A stretch of DNA of 64,000 nucleotides from DRTC01 sp964521025 (lineage in GTDB: Bacteria; Cloacimonadota; Cloacimonadia; Cloacimonadales; TCS61). The stretch covers positions 69,229 to 133,228 of the forward strand of contig CAZFPK010000003.1 of assembly GCA_964521025.1 (NCBI GenBank), read 5' to 3'. Position numbers and translations under genes: made by a program. Positions 42,311-50,245 of this stretch are shown here, one piece after another (the first letter of the stretch is position 1; the number at the start of each line of letters is the position of its first letter). Under the pieces are notes generated by a model. It made no database searches and had not been told where the DNA came from. It was given only the letters and a program-made list of their open reading frames with translations.

Positions 42311-42685
42311 CTAAAACTTCAAACCTGCTTTGCGAGCGCCATCGGCAAGGGCTTTCACCCTTCCATGATAGAGATAACCACCGCGGTCAAAACTTACTTC
42401 TGAAATTCCTTTGGCTGTTGCTTTCTCTCCAAGTTTAAGACCGACTTCAAAACTCTGTTCGACTTTCTTTTTTGATCTATCTATCTTGATCTCTTTCGAT
42501 TTTGACGACATCGTTATCAAAGTATTTCCAAGCTCATCGTTTATTATTTGAGCAGCGATATTATTCAGACTTCTGAAAACAGATAGTCTGGGTCTTTCGG
42601 AAGTTCCAAATATTTTTTTCCTGACCGTTTTCCGTCGTTTCCGGCGAGCCAGGTATTTTTTTTTGGTTACTGCATTATTATCCAT
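42311..42685 (-). CDS. rplR: 50S ribosomal protein L18
   Basis: A 124-residue protein: KRRKTVRKKIFGTSERPRLS (about 14-33), VFRSLNNIAAQIINDE and the end VSFDRGGYLYHGRVKALADG then ARKAGLKF. L18 helps bind 5S rRNA. I chose the ATG at 42685 with GGAG 6 bp before; an in-frame TTG at 42697 overlaps that ribosome binding site. It lies 14 bp after rplF. Confidence 0.96.
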   Translation of the reverse strand: MDNNAVTKKKYLARRKRRKTVRKKIFGTSERPRLSVFRSLNNIAAQIINDELGNTLITMSSKSKEIKIDRSKKKVEQSFEVGLKLGEKATAKGISEVSFDRGGYLYHGRVKALADGARKAGLKF

Positions 42686-42699
42686 TTCTTTCTCCAAAA

Positions 42700-43269
42700 T
42701 TAAGCCGAAGTCTTTCCGGGTTTGATCCTAACATACTCACCTTCATACCTGATACCCTTGCCTTTGAAATTTTCCGGTGGTCGGCAATGCCTGATCTCGG
42801 CTGCAAATTTCCCGACATCTTCTTTATGAATACTGTTTATCCTGATAATAGATTGGATTCCCAGTTTGCTCTTCTGAGACCTGGGAACGGCTTCCGCTGT
42901 GACCGTTAGACCTTCCGGTATTTCCAGCAGGATTTCGTGAGAATATCCAATATTAAGTTTTAACCAGATACCAACAACTTCTGCCGAATATCCTGTTCCA
43001 ATAACCTGTAGAACTTTTTTATAACCTTCACTCACTCCGATTACCATATTGTTGATGAGAGAGCGCGTCAGACCATGCAGAGATTTCTGTTCCCTGGTAT
43101 CATTTTTTCTGTTGATCTTAAGTAGATTTTCTTCCTGAACAACAGAAATTCCGGGTTTCAGGATATAATCGAGTTCCCCGTTTTTTCCTGAAACCTTAAT
43201 TTTTTGATCAACGACGGTTACTTTCACACCAGCAGGCAAATTTACAGGAGTTTTTCCAATTCTTGACAC
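42700..43269 (-). CDS. rplF: 50S ribosomal protein L6
   Basis: A 189-residue protein: MSRIGKTPVNLPAGVKVTV start, two L6 repeats, and the C-terminal RPPENFKGKGIRYEGEYVRI. L6 sits near the sarcin-ricin loop and helps late 50S assembly. The start codon is GTG at 43269 after AGGAGGATCTC. It follows rpsH by 9 bp. Confidence 0.96.
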   Translation of the reverse strand: MSRIGKTPVNLPAGVKVTVVDQKIKVSGKNGELDYILKPGISVVQEENLLKINRKNDTREQKSLHGLTRSLINNMVIGVSEGYKKVLQVIGTGYSAEVVGIWLKLNIGYSHEILLEIPEGLTVTAEAVPRSQKSKLGIQSIIRINSIHKEDVGKFAAEIRHCRPPENFKGKGIRYEGEYVRIKPGKTSA

Positions 43270-43278
43270 GAGATCCTC

Positions 43279-43692
43279 CTACCAGACCTTACAGATATAT
43301 TCTCCGCCGATCTTCTGCTTGCGTGCATCCCGATCGACCATCAAACCTCGATTTGTCGATAAAATAGCACAACCGGTATTATTATAGACCGATGGGATAT
43401 TATGAGAATTAATATAGATGCGAAGACCGGGTTTGCTGACCCTTTCGATCCCCTGCAAAACCGATTCACCATTATTGGTATAACGAAGATTAATAAATAT
43501 TTTTTTTCTGTATATTTTCTTCTCAGGGTCTCTATTGACAATTTCATAACTATTGATAAAATTTTCAGCAGCGAGTAATTTGACGACAGATTCGTTCAAA
43601 TTACTGAAATTTATAGTAACTGTTTTATGTTTTACCCTGAAGGCATTCCTGATTTTTGTGATTGCATCGGCAATTGGATCTGAAACACTCAT
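43279..43692 (-). CDS. rpsH: 30S ribosomal protein S8
   Basis: A 137-residue protein: MSVSDPIADAITKIRNAFRV start, ISKPGLRIYINSH-like centre (read VSKPGLRIYINS) and ILSTNRGLMVDRDARKQKIG end, giving the conserved STxxG motif. S8 binds the central 16S domain and often autoregulates spc operon translation near rplE. The ATG at 43692 follows GGAGAATAAA. The C-terminus ends GGEYICKVW. Confidence 0.96.
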   Translation of the reverse strand: MSVSDPIADAITKIRNAFRVKHKTVTINFSNLNESVVKLLAAENFINSYEIVNRDPEKKIYRKKIFINLRYTNNGESVLQGIERVSKPGLRIYINSHNIPSVYNNTGCAILSTNRGLMVDRDARKQKIGGEYICKVW

Positions 43693-43703
43693 TTTATTCT
43701 CCT

Positions 43704-43889
43704 CTACCAACTTGCTTTTTTGACTCCGGGTATTTGACCTTCGGAGGCAAGTTTCCTAAAACAAATCCGGCATAATCCAAAATCGCGCATATAAGCTCTT
43801 GAACGGCCGCAAATCATACAACGAGAGTATTTTCTAACCTGGAATTTAGGTGTTCTCTTTTGTTTTACAACCCAAGATTTTTTTGCCAA
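43704..43889 (-). CDS. rpsZ: 30S ribosomal protein S14, zinc-binding type Z
   Basis: A 61-residue protein of the short zinc form: AKKSWVVKQKRTPKFQVRKY, then CMICGRSRAYMRDFGLCRIC (four cysteines in two CxxC pairs, 24-43) and the end GQIPGVKKASW. It lies between rplE and rpsH as expected. The initiation codon is TTG at 43889, with AAGGAGAG upstream; no ATG gives a sensible N-terminus. Confidence 0.95.
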   Translation of the reverse strand: MAKKSWVVKQKRTPKFQVRKYSRCMICGRSRAYMRDFGLCRICFRKLASEGQIPGVKKASW

Positions 43890-43902
43890 AATAACTCTCC
43901 TT

Positions 43903-44445
43903 TTAATTATTTTTGAAAGGCATCCCGAGCGAGCGAAGAAGTTCCCTTCCTTCATCATCGGTTTTTGCCGTTGTTACTATCGAAATATTCATACCTCTGA
44001 CAGCATCGATTTTATCATATTCGATTTCAGGAAAAACAGTTTGTTCGGTGATTCCCAGAGAATAATTTCCCCTGCCGTCGAATGATTTGGGCGAAATACC
44101 CCTGAAATCGCGGATACGGGGAATAACGATCGAGATCAATCTATCCAGAAATTCATACATTACCTGTCCACGCAGAATAACCTTGCATCCGATCGGCATT
44201 CCTTCTCTCAATTTAAAATTGGAAATCGATTTCTTAGCTTTGGTGATGATCGGTTTCCGACCCGTTATCTGAATCATATCTTTTACGGCATTGTCGAGAA
44301 GTGCTTTATTTTGAGTAGCAGCTCCGACTCCCATATTGACGGATATCTTTTCCAATTTCGGCACCATGTGAATATTTTTATAACCAAAATGCTTTGTTAA
44401 AGCGGGAATAGTTTCTTTTTTAAATCTATCCTTTAAACGACTCAT
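43903..44445 (-). CDS. rplE: 50S ribosomal protein L5
   Basis: A 180-residue protein: LEKISVNMGVGAATQNKALL (about 32-51), TGRKPIITKAKKSISNFKLR and the C-terminal ISIVTTAKTDDEGRELLRSL. L5 binds 5S rRNA and contacts P-site tRNA. The ATG at 44445 has AAAGGAG 7 bp before; an upstream in-frame TTG overlaps that spacer. It lies 12 bp after rplX. Confidence 0.96.
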   Translation of the reverse strand: MSRLKDRFKKETIPALTKHFGYKNIHMVPKLEKISVNMGVGAATQNKALLDNAVKDMIQITGRKPIITKAKKSISNFKLREGMPIGCKVILRGQVMYEFLDRLISIVIPRIRDFRGISPKSFDGRGNYSLGITEQTVFPEIEYDKIDAVRGMNISIVTTAKTDDEGRELLRSLGMPFKNN

Positions 44446-44457
44446 TCCCAAACTCCT

Positions 44458-44907
44458 TTATAATTCATCACCGGTTTTTTTGCATACCCGAATGCGGTTT
44501 TTCCCGACCTGTTTGAAGACAGCTCTGGTTACATCTCCCAATTTTTCATTAAATAATTTTACATTGGAAACATGGATGGGAGCTTCTTTTTCAACGATTC
44601 CGCCCTGTTGATTCTGCTGGGACGGCCGGGTATGTTTTTTGATAAAATTCACTTTTTCAACGATCACATTATTATCTTTTGGGAAAGCTTTCAGAACTTT
44701 ACCTTTAACACCTTTGTATTTACCGGCGAGAACTACGACAGTATCACCTTTTTTTATCCTCAAACTGTTTCTGTGAGGAAGCTGCATTTTTTCGTGAAAA
44801 CTCAGCTTCTTACCTCTTCCTTTGCTTTTATCTTTTCCGGATTTTTGATAACCGACATGTCCGGATGTTTTCCTTTTTGTGCGTGTATCTTTTTGCTTCT
44901 TCTCCAT
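44458..44907 (-). CDS. rplX: 50S ribosomal protein L24 with basic N-terminal extension
   Basis: 149 residues against the usual 100-110. The KOW-containing body (KKGDTVVVLAGKYKGVKGKV; VNFIKKHTRPSQQNQQGGIV) starts near residue 50. The first 40 residues are mostly K, R, S and G (KSGKDKSKGRGKK). The ATG at 44907 has AGGAG at proper distance, whereas an internal ATG at codon 41 has no ribosome binding site, so the extension is probably real. L24 is an early-assembly protein near the tunnel exit. The gene lies 12 bp after rplN. Confidence 0.94.
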   Translation of the reverse strand: MEKKQKDTRTKRKTSGHVGYQKSGKDKSKGRGKKLSFHEKMQLPHRNSLRIKKGDTVVVLAGKYKGVKGKVLKAFPKDNNVIVEKVNFIKKHTRPSQQNQQGGIVEKEAPIHVSNVKLFNEKLGDVTRAVFKQVGKNRIRVCKKTGDEL

Positions 44908-44919
44908 TTTCTCAAACTC

Positions 44920-45288
44920 CTAAAGAACTTCCGGCGCCAAGGAGACAATCTTCATAAAATGATGTTCTCTTAATTCTCTGGCAACTGGTCCGAAAATACG
45001 AGTTGCTTTTGGTTCCCCTTTTTCATCTATCATAACCACGGCATTATCCTCGAAGCGAATATAAGAACCGTCTTTTCTTCTAACTTCCTTATGAGTGCGG
45101 ATAATGACAGCTCTTTCGACAGAACCTTTTTTGATATTACTATTGGGAACGGCAGACTTTATAGCGACAACGATGATGTCACCGAGACTGGCATATTTTC
45201 GTTTAGTACCGCCCAAAACTTTGATGCATTGTGCTTTTTTGGCACCTGAATTATCTGCCACATTCAACATTGTTTGTACCTGGATCAT
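44920..45288 (-). CDS. rplN: 50S ribosomal protein L14
   Basis: A 122-residue protein, exactly the standard length: MIQVQTMLNVADNSGAKKAQ start, VKRAVIIRT-type core (here VERAVIIRTHKEVRRKDGSY) and end HHFMKIVSLAPEVL. L14 forms an intersubunit bridge. Complete; 10 bp after rpsQ. Confidence 0.97.
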   Translation of the reverse strand: MIQVQTMLNVADNSGAKKAQCIKVLGGTKRKYASLGDIIVVAIKSAVPNSNIKKGSVERAVIIRTHKEVRRKDGSYIRFEDNAVVMIDEKGEPKATRIFGPVARELREHHFMKIVSLAPEVL

Positions 45289-45298
45289 TTCAGGCTCC

Positions 45299-45553
45299 TT
45301 ATTTTCTTCTTTCGATTACCTGGTCGAGAGTCCATCTCTTATCTTTGCTGAGAGGTCTGCTTTCCCGGATGCGGACAACATCGCCTGTTCGGCATTCGTT
45401 CTTTTCATCATGCGCTTTAAATTTTTTATGTCTTCTCACGATCTTTTTGTAGAGCGGGTGTTTGAACTGCCGCTGCACTCTGACCACGATCGTTTTCTCC
45501 ATTTTATCGCTGACCACGATTCCTGTTTTTGTAACTTTTCTTCCGATAGCCAT
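45299..45553 (-). CDS. rpsQ: 30S ribosomal protein S17
   Basis: An 84-residue protein with GIVVSDKMEKTIVVRVQRQF (about 11-30), HPLYKKIVRRHKKFKAHDEK and the conserved GDVVRIRESRPLSKDKRW. An OB-fold protein binding the 16S 5' domain. It lies 9 bp after rpmC. Confidence 0.97.
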   Translation of the reverse strand: MAIGRKVTKTGIVVSDKMEKTIVVRVQRQFKHPLYKKIVRRHKKFKAHDEKNECRTGDVVRIRESRPLSKDKRWTLDQVIERRK

Positions 45554-45562
45554 TCATACCTC

Positions 45563-45766
45563 TTATGCTGAAGATCCGCTCTTCTGTCTTTCTGTTAACA
45601 AGGTCTTGATCCTGGCAATATCCCGCCGAACATTTTTGATCCGTAGAGGATTTTCCAGCCTGTTCATCGCTTTTTGAAACCTTAAATTAAACAATTCTTC
45701 TTTGGAATCTTCATACTTTTGCTGAACTTCATCGTTCGTTAATTCCCGGAGTTCCATCATTTTCAT
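45563..45766 (-). CDS. rpmC: 50S ribosomal protein L29
   Basis: A 67-residue two-helix protein: MKMMELRELTNDEVQQKYED start and LENPLRIKNVRRDIARIKTL end. The ATG at 45766 overlaps the rplP stop (ATGA) with AAGGA upstream; longer in-frame starts run into rplP. L29 lies at the tunnel exit and helps bind trigger factor and SRP. Confidence 0.96.
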   Translation of the reverse strand: MKMMELRELTNDEVQQKYEDSKEELFNLRFQKAMNRLENPLRIKNVRRDIARIKTLLTERQKSGSSA

Positions 45767-46182
45767 ATCTCGATTCCTTCTCTGCAAATTATTTTAGTCT
45801 GCACAGGTAATTTATGACCGACAAGCCTGGCTGCTTCTTTGGCAACATCCGGTTCTACTCCCTCGAATTCAAACATGATCCTGCCGGGTTTGACTACCGC
45901 AACCCAGTATTCGGGAGCACCTTTACCTTTTCCCATACGGGTTTCAGCAGGTTTTTTGGTGATCGGTTTATCCGGGAAGATTCTGATCCATAGTTTTCCT
46001 TGTCTCTTCATCGTTCGAGTGATAGCAACACGAGCAGATTCAATTTGACGACTTGTTATCCAACCAGCATCGAGGGTGATGATAGCATAATCCCCAAAAC
46101 TAATCGAACTGCCCTTATAAGCCAAACCTCTTCTACGACCTTTTTGCTTTTTTCTATATTTAACTTTCTTGGGAGCTAACAT
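45763..46182 (-). CDS. rplP: 50S ribosomal protein L16
   Basis: A 139-residue protein: MLAPKKVKYRKKQKGRRRGL start, ESARVAITRTMKRQGKLWIR, and KPAETRMGKGKGAPEYWVAV. L16 lies near the A-site tRNA elbow. Overlap of four bases with rpmC. The length is standard. Confidence 0.97.
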   Translation of the reverse strand: MLAPKKVKYRKKQKGRRRGLAYKGSSISFGDYAIITLDAGWITSRQIESARVAITRTMKRQGKLWIRIFPDKPITKKPAETRMGKGKGAPEYWVAVVKPGRIMFEFEGVEPDVAKEAARLVGHKLPVQTKIICREGIEI

Positions 46183-46195
46183 CTATTCTTTCTCC

Positions 46196-46843
46196 TTATT
46201 TTAAGATATCACCTTTGTAAATCCAGATTTTGATTCCAATGATCCCATAAGTTGTGGTAACTTCAGTAAGTTTGTAATCGATATCAGCCCTAAGAGTATG
46301 AAGCGGAGTTCTACCTTCATGATATCTTTCGGTGCGAGCCATTTCTGCTCCTCCCAATCTGCCCGAACATTGAACTTTTATGCCTTGAGCTCCGTTCCGG
46401 ATAGCATTTCGTAAGGCAAATTTCATTGCTCTCCTAAAAGAAACCCTCTTTTTGAGTTGTCTGCCGATTTCCTGTCCGACCAGGGAAGCATCCAGCCAGA
46501 GATTTTTAATTTCCTGGACATTTACGAAAACATTCAAAGGTGAAGTTCTTGTTTTATTGACGAGGATCGATAACTCGTTCCTGATCTTTTCAATTTCCGC
46601 ACCTTTTCTGCCGATGACCTGTCCCGGTCTGGCAGTATGAATATCAACCGATACTGATTTAGTTTTCCGGGAAATGACAACATTTGAGATCATTGCGTCA
46701 TGCAGCCGATTTCGGACATATTTTTTTATTTTCAGATCTTCATGAAAATTGCTAATATATTCATCTTTGGTTGCAAACCAGATGGATTCATAATCTTTAT
46801 TAACTCCGAGCCGGTAACCTATTGGATTAACTTTTTGTCCCAA
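46196..46843 (-). CDS. rpsC: 30S ribosomal protein S3
   Basis: A 215-residue protein with MGQKVNPIGYRLGVNKDYES start, a KH domain (HTARPGQVIGRKGAEIEKIR, about 70-89) and the C-terminal MARTERYHEGRTPLHTLRAD. S3 lines the mRNA entry channel with helicase activity. The initiation codon is TTG at 46843 after AAGGAGG. It follows rplV by 11 bp. Confidence 0.96.
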   Translation of the reverse strand: MGQKVNPIGYRLGVNKDYESIWFATKDEYISNFHEDLKIKKYVRNRLHDAMISNVVISRKTKSVSVDIHTARPGQVIGRKGAEIEKIRNELSILVNKTRTSPLNVFVNVQEIKNLWLDASLVGQEIGRQLKKRVSFRRAMKFALRNAIRNGAQGIKVQCSGRLGGAEMARTERYHEGRTPLHTLRADIDYKLTEVTTTYGIIGIKIWIYKGDILK

Positions 46844-46854
46844 AGTTTTCCTCC

Positions 46855-47193
46855 TTATTCCTTACCCATGATCTCGAGGGTTATATGGCATGTTCTTCTT
46901 CTGATAACTGTTGCTCTACCATGAGCTCGAGGTCTGTGTCTTTTCATAATGGGACCATCATCGGCAAAAACTTTGCTGACAACCATATTATCTATGTCTG
47001 CCTTTCCTTCTTTTACTGTTACATTCGCAATTGCAGAATTAAGGAGTTTGGCAACATTTGTGGCGACTCTTTTCTTTGAGAAAAGCAATATATTTTGAGC
47101 TTCAGGTACGGATTTGCCGCGGATCAAATCTAATACTAATCTTGCTTTCCGTGCCGAACCTCTCAAATTTCGTACTCGGGCTATTGCTTCCAT
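46855..47193 (-). CDS. rplV: 50S ribosomal protein L22
   Basis: A 112-residue protein: VRNLRGSARKARLVLDLIRG (about 7-26), and the tunnel-lining beta-hairpin ending DDGPIMKRHRPRAHGRATVI. L22 contacts all 23S domains and the exit tunnel constriction. GGGAG precedes the start. 29 bp after rpsS. Confidence 0.97.
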   Translation of the reverse strand: MEAIARVRNLRGSARKARLVLDLIRGKSVPEAQNILLFSKKRVATNVAKLLNSAIANVTVKEGKADIDNMVVSKVFADDGPIMKRHRPRAHGRATVIRRRTCHITLEIMGKE

Positions 47194-47222
47194 TACTTCT
47201 GCTCCCTTTTAATTTTCAGTAA

Positions 47223-47486
47223 TTATTTTTTTACTTTATGACCACGATATGTTCGGGTTGGAGAAAATTCTCCTAATTTATGACCCACCATGTTTTCTGA
47301 GATATAAACCGGTACAAATTTTCGTCCGTTATGAACGGCAAATGTATGTTCCACGAATTTAGGAATAATTGTTGATCTGCGAGACCAGGTTTTGATAACC
47401 TGCTTCTTGTTTTGAGCATTTAGTTCATCCACTTTTTTTTCCAGATGTTTATCGACAAAGGGTCCTTTTTTGATCGAACGAGCCAT
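47223..47486 (-). CDS. rpsS: 30S ribosomal protein S19
   Basis: An 87-residue protein: MARSIKKGPFVDKHLEKKVD start, RRSTIIPKFVEHTFAVHNGR and VGHKLGEFSPTRTYRGHKVK end. S19 sits in the 30S head with S13. 10 bp after rplB. Confidence 0.97.
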   Translation of the reverse strand: MARSIKKGPFVDKHLEKKVDELNAQNKKQVIKTWSRRSTIIPKFVEHTFAVHNGRKFVPVYISENMVGHKLGEFSPTRTYRGHKVKK

Positions 47487-47496
47487 ATTTCACCTT

Positions 47497-48324
47497 TTAC
47501 TTCTTTTTAGATTTAATGATGTATTTATCTGAATATTTGTGCTTTTTCCTGGTTTTTCCGCCTTTTGCCAGGACTCCCCAGGGAGAAACAGGATGTCCGC
47601 CACCGGAAGTTTTAGCTTCTCCTCCTCCCATTGGATGGTCAACAGGATTCATAGCAACTCCGCGCACAGTTGGACGAAATCCCATCCATCTTTTACGACC
47701 TGCTTTCCCGATCACGAGCGAATTATGTTCGACATTACCCACCTGCCCGATCGTGGCATAACATTCTTTCCTGATGAAATGGACATGATTGGAAGGCATC
47801 CTGATGTGAACATAACCGCCTTCTTTGGCAACGAGTTGTCCATAAGTTCCGGCACTTCTGGCAAGTTGTCCGCCTTTTCCTGCTTTGAATTCGATATTAT
47901 GGATGGTTGTTCCCATCGGGATATTTGACAAGGGAAGAGCATTTCCAACTTTGATCTCAACCTTCTCTCCAGAACTGACTGTATCTCCGACCTTTAATCC
48001 GAGAGGTGCAAGGATATATCTTTTTTCTCCATCGATATAATACAAAAGAGCGATACGAGCGCTTCTGTTAGGATCGTATTCGATCGCGGCTACTTTTGCC
48101 GGGAAATCATGTTTGTTTCTTTTGAAATCGATGATGCGATAATGTCTTTTATGACCTCCACCACGATGTCTGCAGGTAATGCGACCATGATGATTTCTTC
48201 CTGCTTTTTTAGGAAGAGGTTTGAGTAGAGATTTTTCAGGTTCGTTTTTGGTGATCTCCTCAAAAGTGAAACCTGTTTTGAATCTCATGGTCGGAGTAAT
48301 TGGTTTGTATTTTTTAATTCCCAT
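47497..48324 (-). CDS. rplB: 50S ribosomal protein L2
   Basis: A 275-residue protein of standard length. It has the RNA-binding RHRGGGHKRHYRIIDFKRNK, IHNIEFKAGKGGQLARSAGT and the peptidyl-transferase-proximal GVAMNPVDHPMGGGEAKTSG. L2 is needed for subunit association and peptide bond formation. 19 bp after rplW. Confidence 0.98.
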   Translation of the reverse strand: MGIKKYKPITPTMRFKTGFTFEEITKNEPEKSLLKPLPKKAGRNHHGRITCRHRGGGHKRHYRIIDFKRNKHDFPAKVAAIEYDPNRSARIALLYYIDGEKRYILAPLGLKVGDTVSSGEKVEIKVGNALPLSNIPMGTTIHNIEFKAGKGGQLARSAGTYGQLVAKEGGYVHIRMPSNHVHFIRKECYATIGQVGNVEHNSLVIGKAGRKRWMGFRPTVRGVAMNPVDHPMGGGEAKTSGGGHPVSPWGVLAKGGKTRKKHKYSDKYIIKSKKK

Positions 48325-48343
48325 CTCGATGCTCCCTTGGTCT

Positions 48344-48628
48344 CTATTCGAAATCGGCTATTTTTTCACCCTGTTTGAGTTTGATGATCGCTTTTTTCCA
48401 ATCTGCTCTTTTGCCGGAATAACGACCCATTCTCTTGATTTTTCCTCTTTGCCTGATCGTGTTCACGGAAAGAACATTTACATTAAATATTTTTTCGACT
48501 GCTTTTTTTATCTCTATTTTGTTCGCATTGATGCTGACTCTGAAAGTATAGCTGTTATTGATATTGTTCAAAGCAGTAGTCTTTTCCGTCATCATCGGAG
48601 CGATAATTATTTCTCTTTCGTGCCGCAT
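48344..48628 (-). CDS. rplW: 50S ribosomal protein L23
   Basis: A 94-residue protein: EIIIAPMMTEKTTALNNINN start, FRVSINANKIEIKKAVEKIF core and KRMGRYSGKRADWKKAIIKL end. L23 is the main docking site for SRP and trigger factor at the exit tunnel. The start overlaps the rplD stop by one base. Confidence 0.96.
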   Translation of the reverse strand: MRHEREIIIAPMMTEKTTALNNINNSYTFRVSINANKIEIKKAVEKIFNVNVLSVNTIRQRGKIKRMGRYSGKRADWKKAIIKLKQGEKIADFE

Positions 48629-49260
48629 TATGAAAATACCTCCACGATCTTTTTAAGAGCATCTTCGGTCATTATCAGATGATTACATTTGAGGATTTCA
48701 TAGGCAAAAATCGAATCGGCTTTATCCAGACTGGTATAAGGCAGATTACTAAAGGATTGGATCAATTTGTGGTCATTGCCGTCGATAAGAAGAAGTTTTT
48801 TGCTTTTTTCTGGAGATATTTTTGCTAAAAGTTCTTTTGCCGATTTAGTGTTTGGTTTATCGAATGCGAGTGATTCGAGAATTACGACCTGATTATTTTT
48901 TGCTCTTTCCGTTAGAGCAAGTTTCAAAGCCAACCTCTTTTTCTTTTTGGGAATGTGTTTATACCAACTTTTAGGTTTAGGACCGAAAGCTCGACCTCCT
49001 CCGACTCTGAGCGGAGTTCGAAGATTACCGGGACGGGCATTTCCTGTACCTTTTTGTCTGAATAATTTTCTGCCGCTGCCATGAGCTTCCGCCCGTGTTT
49101 GCACCGCAGCAGTTCCCTGACGTTGATTAGATAAATACATATTTAATACTTCATATAATAACGCATCGGGATTTTTCGTTTCGACTGCGAAAAGTGATTC
49201 CGGCAAAGTAATTTTTCCTATTTCTTCGCCTTGCGCAGAATATTTGATTGCTTCCAACAT
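48628..49260 (-). CDS. rplD: 50S ribosomal protein L4
   Basis: A 210-residue protein: NMYLSNQRQGTAAVQTRAEA, the tunnel loop GSGRKLFRQKGTGNARPGNL (about 65-84) and GGRAFGPKPKSWYKHIPKKK. L4 lines the exit tunnel and regulates the S10 operon in E. coli. Of the in-frame starts at 49275 (TTG), 49266 and 49260, the ATG at 49260 is best placed relative to GGGAG. Confidence 0.94.
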   Translation of the reverse strand: MLEAIKYSAQGEEIGKITLPESLFAVETKNPDALLYEVLNMYLSNQRQGTAAVQTRAEAHGSGRKLFRQKGTGNARPGNLRTPLRVGGGRAFGPKPKSWYKHIPKKKKRLALKLALTERAKNNQVVILESLAFDKPNTKSAKELLAKISPEKSKKLLLIDGNDHKLIQSFSNLPYTSLDKADSIFAYEILKCNHLIMTEDALKKIVEVFS

Positions 49261-49275
49261 TTCCATAACTCCCAA

Positions 49276-49899
49276 TTACAGTTCTTTCCTGAGCAGAACT
49301 AAGCTGTTTCTATGACCGGGAACAGCGCCTTTAATAAAAACAAGATTTTTCTCGACATCGACCTTAACGACTTTCATATTCAGGACAGTAGATCTTATGT
49401 TACCCATTTGCCCCGGCAGTTTTTTACCTTTGAAAACACGGGCAGGAGTTGCACACTGACCGATCGCTCCAGGACCTCGAAATGATTCATGAACACCGTG
49501 AGTTGCCTTGAAACCATGGAATCCATGTCTTTTCATAACTCCGGCAAAACCCCTGCCCTTCGATGTTCCCGTAACTTTGAGCATTTCATTTTCTATGAAC
49601 ATTCCGACATCAAAGATCTCGCCTTCTTCGATATCTTTATAGACTCTCAACCGGAATTCTCTTAAATACCGATATAGATTGCTTTTATGTTTTTTTAAAT
49701 GTCCGATCTGAGGTTTGTTCAATTTCTTTTCATCTATCTCTTCAAAACCGAGTTGAACAGAATCATAGCCGTGTTTAGCAGCAGTTTTACGATGTATGAC
49801 CTGGCACGGACCTGCTTGAATAACAGTAACTGGAATTGCTTTTCCGTTTTTACCGAAGATTTGTGTCATCCCGAGTTTCTTACCGATTAAACCTATCAT
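49276..49899 (-). CDS. rplC: 50S ribosomal protein L3
   Basis: A 207-residue protein: MIGLIGKKLGMTQIFGKNGK start and the conserved TGTSKGRGFAGVMKRHGFHG (about 111-130) with SFRGPGAIGQCATPARVFKG. L3 initiates 50S assembly and approaches the peptidyl transferase centre. AGGAG precedes the start, 11 bp after rpsJ. Confidence 0.97.
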   Translation of the reverse strand: MIGLIGKKLGMTQIFGKNGKAIPVTVIQAGPCQVIHRKTAAKHGYDSVQLGFEEIDEKKLNKPQIGHLKKHKSNLYRYLREFRLRVYKDIEEGEIFDVGMFIENEMLKVTGTSKGRGFAGVMKRHGFHGFKATHGVHESFRGPGAIGQCATPARVFKGKKLPGQMGNIRSTVLNMKVVKVDVEKNLVFIKGAVPGHRNSLVLLRKEL

Positions 49900-49910
49900 A
49901 ACAAACTCCT

Positions 49911-50231
49911 TTAAGCCTTTATCTCCACATGAACACCTGCCGGAAGACTGAGTTTCTTTAATGCTCCTGTAGTCTGCGGTGTCGGATTAACAATATCGAC
50001 CAGGCGTTTATGAACTAACATTTCAAATTGGTCTTGTGCTTTTTTATCGACATGGGGAGATCTTAAAACCGTATATAAGGTTCTTTCCGTAGGAAGAGGG
50101 ATCGGACCGACTATCTTGGCTCCGGTATTTCGCGTGTTTTTAATGATCTCTGCTACGGATTTATCCAATAGACGGAAATCATAAGCTTTTAATTTTATCC
50201 TGATCCTGTTGTCTGTTTCTTTTTTTGACAC
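49911..50231 (-). CDS. rpsJ: 30S ribosomal protein S10
   Basis: A 106-residue protein: IRIKLKAYDFRLLDKSVAEI, GAKIVGPIPLPTERTLYTVL and SPHVDKKAQDQFEMLVHKRL. S10 (NusE) is also an antitermination factor. Initiation is at GTG 50231 after CGGAGG. It follows tuf by 14 bp and opens the classical S10 operon order. Confidence 0.97.
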   Translation of the reverse strand: MSKKETDNRIRIKLKAYDFRLLDKSVAEIIKNTRNTGAKIVGPIPLPTERTLYTVLRSPHVDKKAQDQFEMLVHKRLVDIVNPTPQTTGALKKLSLPAGVHVEIKA

Positions 50232-50245
50232 TATGTCCTCCGGAT

